A DNA stretch of 64,000 nucleotides from Symsagittifera roscoffensis (GCF_963678635.1 NC_087070.1:12992539-13056538); one strand, 5' to 3'. Positions 10,119-20,705 are shown, numbered from the stretch's first letter. Numbers and translations are program-made. The notes: generated by a model from the letters alone, not told the origin.

Positions 10119-10946
10119 ATTTGCTTGTTGTAGTAGTACTTGTAGTTCAATGAATTTATCAGGAGTTCAAAATTTACAAGAGCTCAAAATGTTCTCTGTT
10201 TCCGGCGTTGTTTTTTGCAATACTTCTCTGTTTTCTTTACTCTGATGATTTTGTTCCCTCTGACAATGTGTAAGAAGTTCGCGGCTTCCTCTGCTGTTAA
10301 AATTTTTGCCCGTTGCACTAGAAAACGGACATTTTCTCTCTTTCATGCTCCTATCAGGAGTGACTCTTAGTTGTCTGATTTTGTCTTCGGCAAACTTCAG
10401 TTTTGTCAAATTTTTCATCATGAGTTCCGCGTCCTCCGGTGAGTCTAGAGTGATTCTCAGTGGGTGGGGCCTCGCTCTGTTCTCTTGATCAGGGGTTTTG
10501 CGTAGTCGGGTACAGTTTTTAACTTAAGTTGGTTCAATTTCTATGCTAGAGCATAAATGCTGGATTAATGACATGTCTTCGTTATAACGTTCTTTTGAGT
10601 CCCTTGACTGGCTTTCAGGGGCTTTGTGTATAATAAGATTCTTTTTCCTTCTTAAGTCTTCTTCTTCCCGTTTTTGTTCTGCTCCAGCTTCCAAAATTAT
10701 CCATTCATGAAGTAGTAGAAGTACTCCATTAGACTCTTCACGGAATCAACCGTCTTATCCAGGTCGTTCCTCAATTAAGTTATCTCCGGATTCAATTTTG
10801 GAGCGGTTGCACCCTTAATTAGGCTTTTTACCTCGGGTGTTGATGTATCACAACACCGTATCCATATGCCCTTACTTTAAACTGACGGTGGCGTTTTTTC
10901 AGCATTTTGCACATAAATGTTTGGCGCAGTTATCGCATTCGATTGA
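10119..10946 (-). pseudogene. LINE ORF1 with partial Cys/His finger (copy B)
   Basis: Equivalent to 3081-3849 but more broken: the charged domain is split by indels at about 10160, 10340 and 10530. The far 5' end encodes ECDNCAKHLCAKC, a Cys-x2-Cys...His-x2-Cys pattern that would be the C-terminal half of a PHD-like finger; the LINE ends there. Confidence 0.6.
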
Positions 10947-10951
10947 GTGTT

Positions 10952-11230
10952 GTTTATCAAATTGAGTGTTCGAATTATCAGGCCCGCTACGTCGACCAGA
11001 CGGCTCGACACTTTAAAACACGACTGTCTGAGCATTTGATGCCTTCCGCGCCCGTTGCCAGACACCTTCATGATTATTGCGGGAAGCAGGCTTACGAAAC
11101 TTCTATTCTCGACCGAAGCAGTGACATAGTAAAACTGGAGTCCCTGGAAGCTCTCTATAGTGAAAAACTCAAACCGTCTCTGAATACCAAGGAAGAGTAT
11201 CGCAGGCGCCCCCTCACCATCAAGCTATGA
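10952..11230 (+). pseudogene. PLE GIY-YIG endonuclease domain (copy B)
   Basis: Continuation of the plus-strand PLE after the nested LINE. It shows SVVYQIECSNYQARYVDQTARH, in which the second Cys of the inserted pair is Tyr and the core YVGQT is YVDQT. Both changes are predicted to damage the nuclease. The terminal EALYSEKLKPSLN is retained. Confidence 0.8.
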
Positions 11231-11797
11231 TGCATCTTGTTCTGTATGTGTGGATACTATCCACCTCAGAATAGATTTATAGTTTGTTTTTTGTTTGTTT
11301 ACTCTTTTATTCATTTGAAGTGTTTGGTGCTTTTTTGAAGCTCGATATTTTTGTGTTTTAAGATGCTGATGATGAGCGATAGCTCGAAAGTACTCCTAAT
11401 TCAACATTGATCAACATTGTTTTCTAACATTTCAAAGCGTTTTGATGCATAAATAATGCTGGTATGGGCCTAAGCATCTTTTTGATTGACCGTAACTACG
11501 CAGGAAGACCGCTAGTTTAGCCTAATTGTTGCGGTAAGCTTATTAAATAGTTTCATGTGATATGATACGCTCATAATGGTAGGCTTGCAAGAAGAAGGCC
11601 CGGTACGGGATTTTAGAGACAAGCTCTTCAAGCCGCGATACACCCCCTCTACCTGGACATCCCCGCCGGAACCTCCACCCGTCAAAAACCAGGTTGTAAT
11701 CGCTTTCATTTTTTTATGTGTTTTTTAAATCTATTTCTCTATAATCCATTTAATAATCTATTCTTTCTCTTGTTTTGTCTCTTTTGTACCCTGTTTA
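11231..11797. other. PLE 3' UTR and leader of the SGNH/PHD frames, with a possible intron
   Basis: The first ~200 bp is the PLE 3' UTR, shared with 4134-4330. From about 11580 a proline-rich frame (about 11600-11694) ends at CAG/GTTGTA. A pyrimidine-rich stretch then ends in CTGTTTAG at 11797, directly before the SGNH leader frame. This looks like a ~100-bp intron, conserved in copy A (4585-4690). Splicing is inferred only. Confidence 0.4.
11366..11390 (+). ncRNA. Hammerhead-ribozyme-like core in PLE 3' region (copy B)
   Basis: Identical in sequence to the 4258-4282 motif and about 135 bp after the GIY-YIG stop. It has CTGATGA, a four-base-pair stem with a GATA loop, then GAAA followed by GTAC-TC. 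Confidence 0.4.
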
Positions 11798-12353
11798 GTG
11801 AATGTCCGTGCCGAAGTAGAGGCCGAAGTGGCTACCCAAGTGGAGCAGGAAATTGGTAATAAGAAACTCAAGGACCAAGTACTGCAGCCCCAAAGATGTC
11901 GGAGCCACAGTTCACTCGTACAGAGGTGCAAAACTAGCCGACCTCGCTGCTACTGTCTCGCGCTATCCCTCGCAGAAATTGAACTGTGTTACTATAGTAG
12001 CAGGCTTTAATGATAAATCATCTACGGTTTCAGACTTTGCTAATGATTGGAGATTTTTAATAAATTATCCCAAATGAAGTTTAATAAAGTTTAACCTAAA
12101 TGTGCTTATTATCCCGAAAACCATCCTCTCTGCAAATAATCATTTCATAAACAGAAAACTTGGTGCTTTAAATAAATCTTTGTTTCGCCTTATTAATACA
12201 TTTTACCACTCAAGAATTCGAATCATTTCCCCCAATCTAAACGTAAAATTTAGTGCTAATATGTTTTGTAAAGATGGTATTCATTTTTCTTTTTATGGCA
12301 ATAAAATTTTCAGTTTATTGCTCGCTCAGCTAACTTTTATATATTCACCATAA
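11798..12353 (+). pseudogene. SGNH-hydrolase-like ORF1 domain (copy B)
   Basis: Frames 11853-12077 and 12102-12353 reproduce the copy A protein: SYRGAKLADLAATV, IVAGFND and KDGIHFSFYG. A local insertion with an in-frame TGA at about 12075 interrupts it. A second, acidic frame (11798-12010, AEVEAEVATQVEQEIGNKK) probably encodes the natural N-terminus and shifts into the SGNH frame. It is followed 24 bp later by the zinc-finger ORF, the SGNH-plus-PHD pairing described for CR1-like ORF1. Confidence 0.6.
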
Positions 12354-12377
12354 ATTTACCCTCCTCGCTGCCAAATT

Positions 12378-12764
12378 ATGGCCGATCAAACGCACTGCCA
12401 AATTTGCAAACGCCACCTCCAAAAAGGAGGCATATGGTGTGTCATTTGCAAACCATACATCCATGTCTCATGTAGCGGGCTACAGAGCAGCAAATTTTAT
12501 TACGATGGGTTCTCCTGCTTAAAATGCACACCCGAGAACTTTGCAAAAGGGCTTATTTCCACAAACAGACGAACCAGCACAGCCCCCATTACAACTCAAA
12601 AAGAAACATCACCGGCAACACCTGAAACAAACGCACTGCCCAACGCAACACAATCTGATCCATCGCCCCCAGCAATCACTACAGCCCCCTTCGACCCCTG
12701 GAAACTTATCGACCAAGAACTTGAAATTAAAATAAATGACATATACAAAAATGTCGTTAACTAG
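12378..12764 (+). CDS. PHD-type zinc-finger protein with Pro/Thr-rich tail
   Basis: A 128-residue open frame. Residues 7-52 have a C4-H-C3 layout: CQIC, WCVIC, YIHVSC and FSCLKC, which fits a PHD or related chromatin/nucleic-acid-binding finger seen in LINE ORF1s. Residues 60-105 are Thr/Pro/Ala-rich linker and the end (DPWKLIDQELEIKINDIY) looks helical. It is complete here but broken in copy A. The stop at 12764 lies just beyond the duplication edge, so the last three codons come from the adjacent DNA. Confidence 0.7.
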   Translation: MADQTHCQICKRHLQKGGIWCVICKPYIHVSCSGLQSSKFYYDGFSCLKCTPENFAKGLISTNRRTSTAPITTQKETSPATPETNALPNATQSDPSPPAITTAPFDPWKLIDQELEIKINDIYKNVVN

Positions 12765-15677
12765 AAACCGCGCTTCATAGTTCTAAGCAAGAACAAGCCC
12801 GGGTTCCAATTCTTAGAATTACTGAACGAGCAGCTGTTGTCATTAGTAGAAGAAACACCAAATTCTAACATCGCAATGAAAGCAGCAATGATTCTCCCAC
12901 GTCTGCTGCTCCCCAAAACTGAATCAGAAACAAACGGATCAAATTCCAAAACACTGAGCCGCCGCATAATTTTATGGAAGCAAGGCCTATTAGACGAACT
13001 TTTCACTGAAGCGAAAGCTCTCCAAATTAGACATCCAAAACAGAAGAAGTCCGAAGTAAACGAGGAAGCTAAGCAATTTGATAAACTAATGAGTACAGGC
13101 AAAATATCTGCCGCCATTGGCTGCCTTTCAGACAAGAAAATTAAAGGAGTACTTCCCCTAAACGAAGTCATTGAAGGAAAAACAGTCCTCAATATCCTGA
13201 AAGAAAAACACCCCCCCCCCCCCCCCCCAGCCAAAACAGCGAACACTAACTATATTATTATTATTATATTGGATTTAGTGATAAATCACAAGGGGTTTCC
13301 CCCAAAGGTATTTCTGTTAAAACCGAGTCTACAGTTGTTTCGATTGCAGTCACAAAAGGTAACCCAGGAGCAAGAATTGCTTTCATTGTAAAACGCATGG
13401 AAGTATTCCCAGAACCATTTCAACAAGTCCGATTTCAGGGTGGAGGAGAAAATATCAATGTCATAACTGAATTAAATGAAGACACAATGCCATACCACCC
13501 CTCTATATTCGAACAAATGAACGCCAAGACAGTTCGAAAATCAACCCTGAAAACGCACGGAAGCCACGGTCCCTCAGGTCTAGATGCGTGCGAATGGAGA
13601 AGGATATTAAATCACTTCAACCAGACATCCATTGAGCTTTGCAAAACAATTGCTAAACTATTCTGTACAATAATAGCAAGTAAAGTTGTCCCCCATGAAA
13701 ACTTAGCAGCTTACAACTCGTGTCGCCTGATACCTCTGGACAAACATCCAGGGGTAGGGCCCATTGGTATAGGCGACGTTCTGAGAACAATAATTGGCAA
13801 AACAATCACCCAATGTATAAAATCAGACCTTAAAATATCGGAAAAAATTTCCAACTCTGCTTAGGCCAGAAGTGTGAGATCGAATATGCTATCCACAGCT
13901 TGAGGAAGGAGTTTCAGAAACCTGAAACGGAAGCCATATTACTTATTGATGCAGAAAACGCCTTCAACTCCCTCAATAGAGAACTTGCTCTGAAAAATGT
14001 AGAGATCCTTTGTCCGGCACTACATCATGCGCTGGCCAACTCATATAAACATCCCTCAAATTTATCTGTCAATAACACGGTTTGGTTATCTACCGAAGGC
14101 ACAACGCAAGGTGATACCCTCGCAATGGCTATGTACGCAATTGGAATATTCTCACTGATTGAGCTCCTGCAAAAGCCAAATGTCACCCAAAAATGGTACG
14201 CAGATGGAAGCGCTGCAGGTGATCTTAAGAGTCTCTGCGCAATACTGGACAACCTAGATGTGCACGGAAAGGCGTTCGAGTACAATGTGAAGCCCTCCAA
14301 ATGTCAAATCATAGTAAAGGAAACTGTCGTGAAAGCGCCATAAAAGTATTCGAAGGCACAAATATTACAATGGTAGACGGTTTTACAGTCCTTGGATCGG
14401 TCATAGGAACACCATCAGCATGCGATAAGTACATCGAAAGCAAAATTGAAAAGAGAGCTACCCTAACTGAAAAGCTTTCCAAAAGAGCTAAAACATCACC
14501 ACAAAATGCGTACTCCTGCTACACAAAGGGAGTTCAAAATAAATTAAGCTTTCTAACCAGAACAACTCCGGAAGCATTTAAGAAAATGGATGAAATTGAG
14601 AAAAACGTAAGACAGCAGCTACTTCCTAGTATTACTGGTAAAAACCATATAACCGATGAAGATCGCAACCTTTTTGCACTACCACTAAGAATGGGAGAAT
14701 TAGACCTCCTCAGTAACACGGACTTTTCCAAAATCTATGAGTGGTCACGAGCCATTTGTGATCCGTTAGAAAACAGTGATACAGAAATAGCTGAAACAGA
14801 ACAAACTCTGATAAATAGAAACATCAAAACTGAGAAACAGAACATCACTCTCTCAAAAAAGGCTAAAATTATGGAAAATTGCTCATCAGAGAAAAAACTG
14901 ACAATAAATCTAGCGTCACAGAAAGGAGCATCGAATTGGCTAAGCATGCTCCCCCTAAAAAAATACAATTTCTCTCTCAACAAATCAGAGTTTAAAGATG
15001 GATTACATCTGGATATGGATGGGAACCACCAAACACCCCCACATACATGCCCGTGTGGACAACCGTTCACACTGACCCACTCCCTACACTGTCCCAAAGG
15101 TGGATACACTCACCTAAGACGTAATGAAACTCGCGATACCCTTGCGACACTCCTGGACGAAGTATGGCATGATGTTGAAATAGAGCCGAAACTTCAATCG
15201 TTGGAAGGCGAAAGCTTTCACAACAAAACAACCACTACTGAAGATGACGCTCGACCTGACATCAAGGCAAATGGACTCTGGGGAGGCCGAACCTTTTTCG
15301 ATGTAAAAATTTTCAATCCCCATGCTAAATCCTGCCCTTAAACTATATCTGACGCCTACAAATATCATGAGAGTGTCAAAACATTAAAATACCAACAAAG
15401 AATTCTGGACGTGGAACACAGCAGCTTTGTTCCACTAATTTTTGCGTGTACCGGAGGAGCAGCACCGGGCTCTACAAAAACCGTCCAGAAACTGGCAGAA
15501 AAACTAAACGAAAAACGGAACGAATCATACTCGGACACAATTAACTATATAAGAACAAAAATAAGTTTTGCACTTCTGAGGAGTCCAATCCTCTGCTTTA
15601 GGGGGTGCAAAAAACTTAAAAATACATCCAACATAGACAATTCTATCTGTGCTGTAATCGAGGAGGGTAGATTTTAA
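12765..15677 (+). pseudogene. Reverse transcriptase with C-terminal Zn finger and restriction-like nuclease
   Basis: A long RT polyprotein split over frames 12837-13391, 13397-13864, 13900-14343, 14301-15341 and 15411-15677. It shows THGSHGPSGLDACEWRR, SCRLIPLDKHPGV, LLIDAENAFNSLNR (first catalytic Asp), EGTTQGDTLAMAMYA, then WYADGSAAG where YADD is expected: the second catalytic Asp is Gly. C-terminally it has CPCGQPFTLTHSLHC (Cys/His finger), ARPDIKANGLWG and FFDVKIFNP, a PD-(D/E)xK-like nuclease. This family is widespread in invertebrate genomes; I place it with early-branching, restriction-endonuclease-type non-LTR elements, tentatively. Breaks include a C18 run at 13211, frameshifts near 13390, 13880 and 14340, and TAA at 15339. 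Confidence 0.75.
13211..13228. repeat. Homopolymer C18 in the RT reading frame
   Basis: Eighteen consecutive C inside the RT gene, followed by a TTA microsatellite (about 13251-13268). Related proteins have His-Pro and only a short linker here. About 260 bp between this run and the HPSIFE segment may be inserted sequence. Confidence 0.8.
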
Positions 15678-15840
15678 TTGACAATTCTCTTGATGCATTA
15701 AAATAGACTTGATTTATTCATAAAATTTTGTCGATATATTTATATAGCGTTGATATGGCCCTATCCAACCTGTGCACGTACCGTCGCATGACGGAAGGGC
15801 CCATTTTAATTGAACCCGCTTTTTTTTGGTTAGAGGACCG
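15678..15840. other. 3' end of the RT element; small hairpin
   Basis: The first 17 bp after the stop recur with the end of the gene in the chimeric tandem repeats (15642-15694 equals 17369-17421). A perfect 5-bp hairpin with GCAT loop lies at 15781-15794. The region near 15750-15810 weakly resembles 4350-4410, which could mean related terminal sequence. I cannot confirm that. Confidence 0.35.
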
Positions 15841-16546
15841 ACGATATTAAACTCCTTTTAACCCAAAGAAGCAACCGTCCCAGACCTCTGAACAACCCCA
15901 TTGTCACTAATGACTCCATTCTCGAACGCATTCTTACCTCAATTCCGCGCCCACATATCAACGCCAGACTTCTTGATCATTCCAGACTTTTCAACATTCC
16001 CTGCCATTTGAAATGGCATTTTATAGCCTTTTGGTAATTTACCATTTTTGATTTTAACCCAAAGCACTTTCAAGAAAATTTTTATACAAGTCCCTCTCAA
16101 GACAGCAGAAATGGGTACTTGGACAACCAATTGCAGTTTAGGAAAAAACTTGTACCCCCTGTGCTTTTTTTGTTTTTGCTACCCCCACCATCCCGTGCGG
16201 TAGGTTTCTTCTGTGCGGGTCCACCGGCGGATAACAACACTCTTTTAGCTTATTAGCTTTGAAATTTGACATTCGTAAAATACACGAGCAAACAAATTGA
16301 GTTCGCTATTTGGCGAACAATTAACAATTGAAATTAGGTTTTTTCTTCTCCTTCGAGCAATTTTCATTCTTCTAGCGACAGTTTAACCTTTATGTGCTAT
16401 TTAGACTAATCCTCTGAGTTCTATTTTGACATCATTTAATTTAGGCAAACGTGCTTAAGCAATACAACCATCAGGCGAACTTATTTGATCGTATTCTCAC
16501 TGTCTCGCTGATTACTTATCCTTTTCTCATTAAAATTTATGGTTTG
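15841..16546. other. AT-rich non-coding stretch
   Basis: No convincing coding region or repeat match seen. If the NDUFB10-like gene were intact, its next exon should lie here on the minus strand, but I find none. Confidence 0.5.
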
Positions 16547-16550
16547 TTAC

Positions 16551-16909
16551 TTCATGACGTGAACAATTTCTTCATCTACAATTCTGTCTCTGAGCATCTG
16601 CTGATTTGCTTCATATAGGCATGGCAAATCATTCGTCTCGCATTGGTCTGCTCGTTTGACTCTGGGGAACTCAGCGTGATATCTAACAGGTGTTCCATGC
16701 TTAGCACGCCAATTGTTCATAAGACGTTGTTGATGCGGCCAAAACATATGTGCTGGGGTTTCAACCAGTAAAAAATTTGACATCGCGTACGCGTATCGGA
16801 AATAAGATCCATCATTCCACAGCTCATTCAAATATTTATAACGAGCAGCTACATTCTCTTCGATAGCCTTGTGATCTTTATTGAAAGGATTTGCCCTACT
16901 CATTATGAC
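16551..16909 (-). pseudogene. NDUFB10/PDSW-like exon (complex I subunit), 3' exons missing
   Basis: The minus strand reads MSRANPFNKDHKAIEEN... through RYHAEFPRVKRADQCE to CLYEANQQMLRDR and VDEEIVHVMK. The last segment aligns with the NDUFB10 signature around residues 70-115 of the animal protein (Y..R..RRV...EC....CMYEA...R...VD.EI...M), an accessory subunit of mitochondrial NADH dehydrogenase. The exon has a TTTTCAG acceptor at 16910 and a GTAAC donor at 16550. The C-terminal, Cys-rich half of the protein should follow but is not found within 700 bp, so this is a gene fragment or has a long intron. The only host-type gene signal in the window. Confidence 0.55.
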
Positions 16910-17114
16910 CTGAAAATTTTGATGACTTTGCCGACAAATTTCCTAGTTTTGAAAATGACTTAAATTTTTCATTCGATTGACTACCCAACCTAAAAAACTT
17001 ATGAAGTTTCAAAATTATATTGGACATTCTGTCAACAAGAAATGTTTCGGCCGTTTTTTCGGCTTTAATTACAACCTGGTTATTCATGAAAACACACCAA
17101 GACTGGTCAACAAT

Positions 17115-17270
17115 TGCTTAAAAAACAGTAACCAGTTTCTGCGAGCAGTTCTCCTGACAGCCAAAGGTACTTTTGCTCGCCTACTAACATAACCCACTTG
17201 TTAGCCTCAGCAAAAGAAATAAAAGCTAGCTTAAGCGAAACATCTGGTGTGCCATTACCCCGGATTGTTG
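17115..17270 (-). repeat. Dispersed coding-like repeat shared with 25355-25510
   Basis: The minus strand of both copies encodes the same segment (GTPxVSLKLAFI.FAEANKW, then GEQKYLWLSG and LAETGY). Here it lies upstream of the NDUFB10-like exon, and at 25.4 kb upstream of an SGNH-like frame. The match is bounded and about 155 bp. It could be part of a transposon or a captured exon; I do not recognise the protein. Confidence 0.6.
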
Positions 17271-17282
17271 TTGTTGTTGTGA

Positions 17283-17330
17283 ATTTTCAGTAGGATACTG
17301 ATGGGACGACTTCCCAAAGTTCTCAAAAAT
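17283..17330 (-). repeat. 48-bp LINE 3'-tail fragment at the left edge of the tandem array
   Basis: Matches the 3' terminal sequence of the LINE at 17422 onward, 19110 onward and 20797 onward. It directly abuts the 38-bp LTR-start piece at 17331-17368. Confidence 0.65.
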
Positions 17331-19018
17331 CCTCAAGGTCAAACTTCTAGATATGACCGACTGGCACATCTATCTGTGCTGTAATCGAGGAGGGTAGATT
17401 TTAATTGACAATTCTCTTGATTTTCAGTAGGATACTGATGGGATGATATCCCCAAAGTTCTCAAAAATCTGTCCAGTTATTTCGGCACATGTTGCAGTCA
17501 CAGAAGAGGACCCATGTGCACTTATTTTGTTCTGAGAATTGATCGTCGAAAAACTTCCACATCATCTGTATCAATCTTCGCTTTAAGCCTCGCATTTCTC
17601 GAAATTCAATTTTCTGATTTAGTCGGTTAATTAGACGGCACGTACTGAATGTAAACTCTCCTCTAGCTTTTTCAGTTCTGGTCTTGTTTATATTGACAAT
17701 TTCTTTCGTTCTTCCTGGATTTTCAATTTTTGCCGGGAGCTCAATGTGATCGTTTTCTTCACGCATGAATTTCGCCAACATCAGTAACTCGTTCAGCTGG
17801 AGAAACAACGCCAGAGGCAGGATGTTTAACAATCTCAGCTGCTCTGTATAGTCAGAATCGTTTCCCGTGATCCATTTTAAGAATTTCTTTTGGAACCTTC
17901 CAATCTCCCTACGTCGCTTCTTGAGATATTGCAAATAATAGACCATACATGCCCGTGTGGAAAACCGTTCGGAGAGCGTACCAGGAAGTTTTCTCTAGTT
18001 TTCTTAAAAAGCTATCACGGTACAACCGGAAGGTTTATACATTCCCGCTGAAGCGTACCACAGGTACTCTAGAATGGGCATGCAGACCGGAGCTGTGTCA
18101 AGTGGGTTCGAATCCGTAGTCATGATGTCGTAAAAACACCCAGGAGCGCCATAAAAACACTATGTAACAGTTGCCTACTTCGGTCACAAATGAGGCTTAA
18201 GAAAAATAGGCCCTATAACCATTGGCTCAAGAATCAGGGACACTATCTCTTGTGTTTTTCTACCTCAAAAACGGTCGGAGCCATTTCGGTTCGCTTGCGA
18301 CATGAGACTAGAACCCGTTACAGCTTAAGGGCCACTACCAAAATATACCCCCACTCTAGAAAATAAGAACGTTCCCATACTTAGGTCTCGAAATACCCAA
18401 AATACACGAACACCGTTAAAAACAGGGTCGGAACAATCCGTTAACTTACTTTTTATTAGACAGTGGAACTTTGATCCATTTCAGATTGATCAACCTAAAA
18501 CTCGCCTTACCTCAACAAAACAATCATAAAACACACTCGAGAAAATTAAATTTGGTACTTACAAAGCAGCACGCTTGAGAAACAGAGCAATTAAACTAAT
18601 TAATGACTCTAGCATAAATTTAATCGAATATAACTCAGGAAGTTTTCTAACGATGAGTTTCAATCAAAGGAAGTAGGTTTCAACTCAAGAATATAGTTTT
18701 GGATCTTGACCATTGGGAGACTTCACTTGTCTGCCTTTCCGTTGAAGGTTACCACAGGTCCAATTGATTCTAGCCCTGCTCTCGTATTTGTTTGGTCTCC
18801 TATATCAGATAGGACAGCTGTACTCTAGTTTTCTACGATGGAAATTGCGAATAGCAATTTCCCACTGTATATATTTGACAACTTTCCCGCAATTGTAATT
18901 CGGTCGTTCTGATTTTTTATTTGATGATTTCAGTTGTCGCGAGAAAACTGAGCATGACAGGCTCCATTCGAACATTTGAAAAATAAAACTTCATTCCAAA
19001 TCCACGTATTTTCGTGTT
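17331..19018. repeat. Chimeric tandem repeat, unit 1 (1688 bp)
   Basis: The spacing between identical unit starts is 1688 and 1687 bp (17331, 19019, 20706). In order the unit contains: 38 bp of an LTR start (reversed), 53 bp identical to the 3' end of the RT element at 15642-15694, a minus LINE 3' part (about 17422-17944), a 27-bp match to the RT element's zinc-finger codons with one mismatch, then reversed Gypsy leader and LTR. Unit 2 is almost identical. Confidence 0.85.
17461..17946 (-). pseudogene. LINE RT C-terminal fragment in tandem unit 1
   Basis: The minus-strand frame matches the last ~130 residues of the LINE RT at 20980-21765: KKFLKWITGNDSDYTEQLRL, LALFLQLNELLMLAKFM and GEFTFSTCRLINRLNQK. 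It breaks off at about 17944, where the 27-bp foreign piece begins. Confidence 0.8.
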
Positions 19019-19056
19019 CCTCAAGGTCAAACTTCTAGATATGACCGACTGGCACA
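18165..19056 (-). repeat. Reversed Gypsy-type LTR in tandem unit 1
   Basis: Matches the LTR at 26508-27402 in reverse orientation, including its TGTGCC start (GGCACA at 19051-19056). It is preceded on the left by about 200 bp matching the leader after that LTR. It is clearly more diverged from the 26.5-kb LTR than the two element 1 LTRs are from each other. Confidence 0.65.
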
Positions 19057-20705
19057 TCTATCTGTGCTGTAATCGAGGAGGGTAGATTTTAATTGACAAT
19101 TCTCTTGATTTTCAGTAGGATACTGATGGGATGATATCCCCAAAGTTCTCAGAAATCTGTCCAGTTAATTCGGCACATGTTGCAGTCACAGAAAGGGACC
19201 CATGTGCACTTGTTTTGTTCTGAGAATTGATCGTCGAAAAACTTCCACATCATCTGTATCAATCTTCGCTTTAAGCCTCGCATTTCTCGAAATTAAATTT
19301 TCTGATTTAGTCGGTTTATTAGACGGCACGTCCTGAATGTCAACTCTCCTCCAGCTTTTTCAGTTCTGGTCTTGTTTAGGTTGAAAATTTCTTTCGTTCT
19401 TCCCGGATTTTCAATTTTTGCCGGGAGCTTAATGTGATCGTTTACTTCACGCATGAATTTCGCCATCATCAGTAAATCGTTCAGCTGGAGAAACAACGCC
19501 AGAGGCAGGATGTTTGACAATCTCAGCTGCTCTGTATAGTCAGAATCGTTTCCCGTGATCCATTTTAAGACTTTCTTTTGGAACCTTTCTAATCTCCCTA
19601 AGTCGCTTCTTGAGATATTGCAAATAATTAGACCATACATGCCCGTGTGGACAACCGTTCGGAGAGCGTACCAGGAAGTTTTCTCTAGTTTTCTTAAAAA
19701 GCTATCACGGTACAACCGGAAGGTTTATACGTTCCCGCTGAACCGTACCACAGGTACTCTAGAATGGGCATGCAGCCCGGAGCTGTGTCAAGTGGGTTCG
19801 ACTCCGTAGTCATGATGTCGTAAAAACACCCAGGAGCGCCATAAAAACACTATGTAACACTCGCCTTTTCGATCACATATGAGGCTTAAGAAAAAAAGGC
19901 CCTATAACTATTGGCTCAAGAGTCAGGGACACTATCTTTTGTGTTTTTCTACCTCAAAAACGGTCGGAGCCAATTCGGTTCGCCTGCGACATGAGACTAG
20001 AACCTGTTACAGCTTAAAGGCCACTACCAAAATATCCCCCACTCTAGAAAATTAGAACGTTCCCATATTTAGGTCTCGAAATACCCAAAATACACGAACG
20101 CCGTTAAAAACAGGGTCGGAACAATCCGTTAACTTACTTTTTATTAGACAGTGGAACTTTGATCCATTTCAGATGGATCAACCTAAAACTCGCCTTACCT
20201 CAACATAACAATCATAAAACACACTCGAGAAAATAAATTTGGTACTTACATAGCAGCACGCTTGAGAAACAGAGCAATTAAACTAATTAATGACTCTAGC
20301 ATAAATATAATTGAATATAACTCAAGAAGTTTTCTAACGATGAGTTTCAATCAAAGGAAGTAAGTTTTAACTCAAGAATATAGTTTTGGATCTGGACCAT
20401 TGGGAGATTTCACTTGTCTGCCTTTCCGTTGAAGGTTCACACTGGTCCAATTGATTCTAGCCCTGCTCTCGTATTTTTTTGGTCTCCTATATCAGATAGG
20501 ACAGCTCTACTCTAGTTTTCTACGATGGAAATTGCGAATAGCGTTTTCCCACTGTATATATTTTACAACTTTCCCGCAATTGTAATTCGGTCGTTCTGAT
20601 TTTTTATTTGATGATTTCAGTTGTCGCGAGAAAACTGAGCATGACAGGCTCCATTCGAATTTTTGAAAAATAAAACTTCATTCCAAAACCACGTATTTTC
20701 GTGTT
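19019..20705. repeat. Chimeric tandem repeat, unit 2 (1687 bp)
   Basis: Same composition as unit 1. The 27-bp fragment at 19634-19660 matches 15042-15068 exactly. Divergence from unit 1 is small (scattered substitutions), so the tandem duplication is younger than the separation of its LTR from the one at 26.5 kb. Confidence 0.85.
19293..19715 (-). pseudogene. LINE RT C-terminal fragment in tandem unit 2
   Basis: Same fragment as in unit 1, joined at about 19634 to the 27-bp RT-element piece. The open frame continues upstream through the foreign sequence by chance. Confidence 0.8.

Larger units (their letters stand above)
7317..10946 (-). mobile_element. Nested 5'-truncated CR1/jockey-type LINE (copy B)
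   Basis: 3.63-kb minus-strand LINE flanked by GTGTT at 7312-7316 and 10947-10951, inserted at the same PLE position as in copy A. The 3' end (left) lacks poly(A). The 5' end (right) breaks off within the Cys-rich part of ORF1. The order on the minus strand is ORF1 finger, ORF1 charged domain, APE endonuclease, RT and C-terminal domain. Multiple frameshifts make it inactive. Confidence 0.85.
6652..12755. repeat. Composite block, copy B of the direct duplication
   Basis: Matches 1-5637 throughout. It is the more complete copy, retaining the LINE RT active-site region and the intact zinc-finger frame. Its right edge at 12755 coincides with the end of the shared homology, directly before the RT element that follows. 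Confidence 0.85.

Noticed and set aside
15750..15810. Similarity to 4350-4410 as terminal repeats of the RT element
   Set aside because: Only patchy identity by eye; not enough to call a terminal repeat.
16000..16020. TGCCATTTGAAATGGCA palindrome
   Set aside because: Short and AT-rich; expected by chance in a window of this size.
18104..18116. GGTTCGAATCC, a tRNA B-box-like sequence
   Set aside because: No matching acceptor or T-stem pairing and no A box at the right distance; part of the Gypsy-type leader repeat, not a tRNA or clear SINE.
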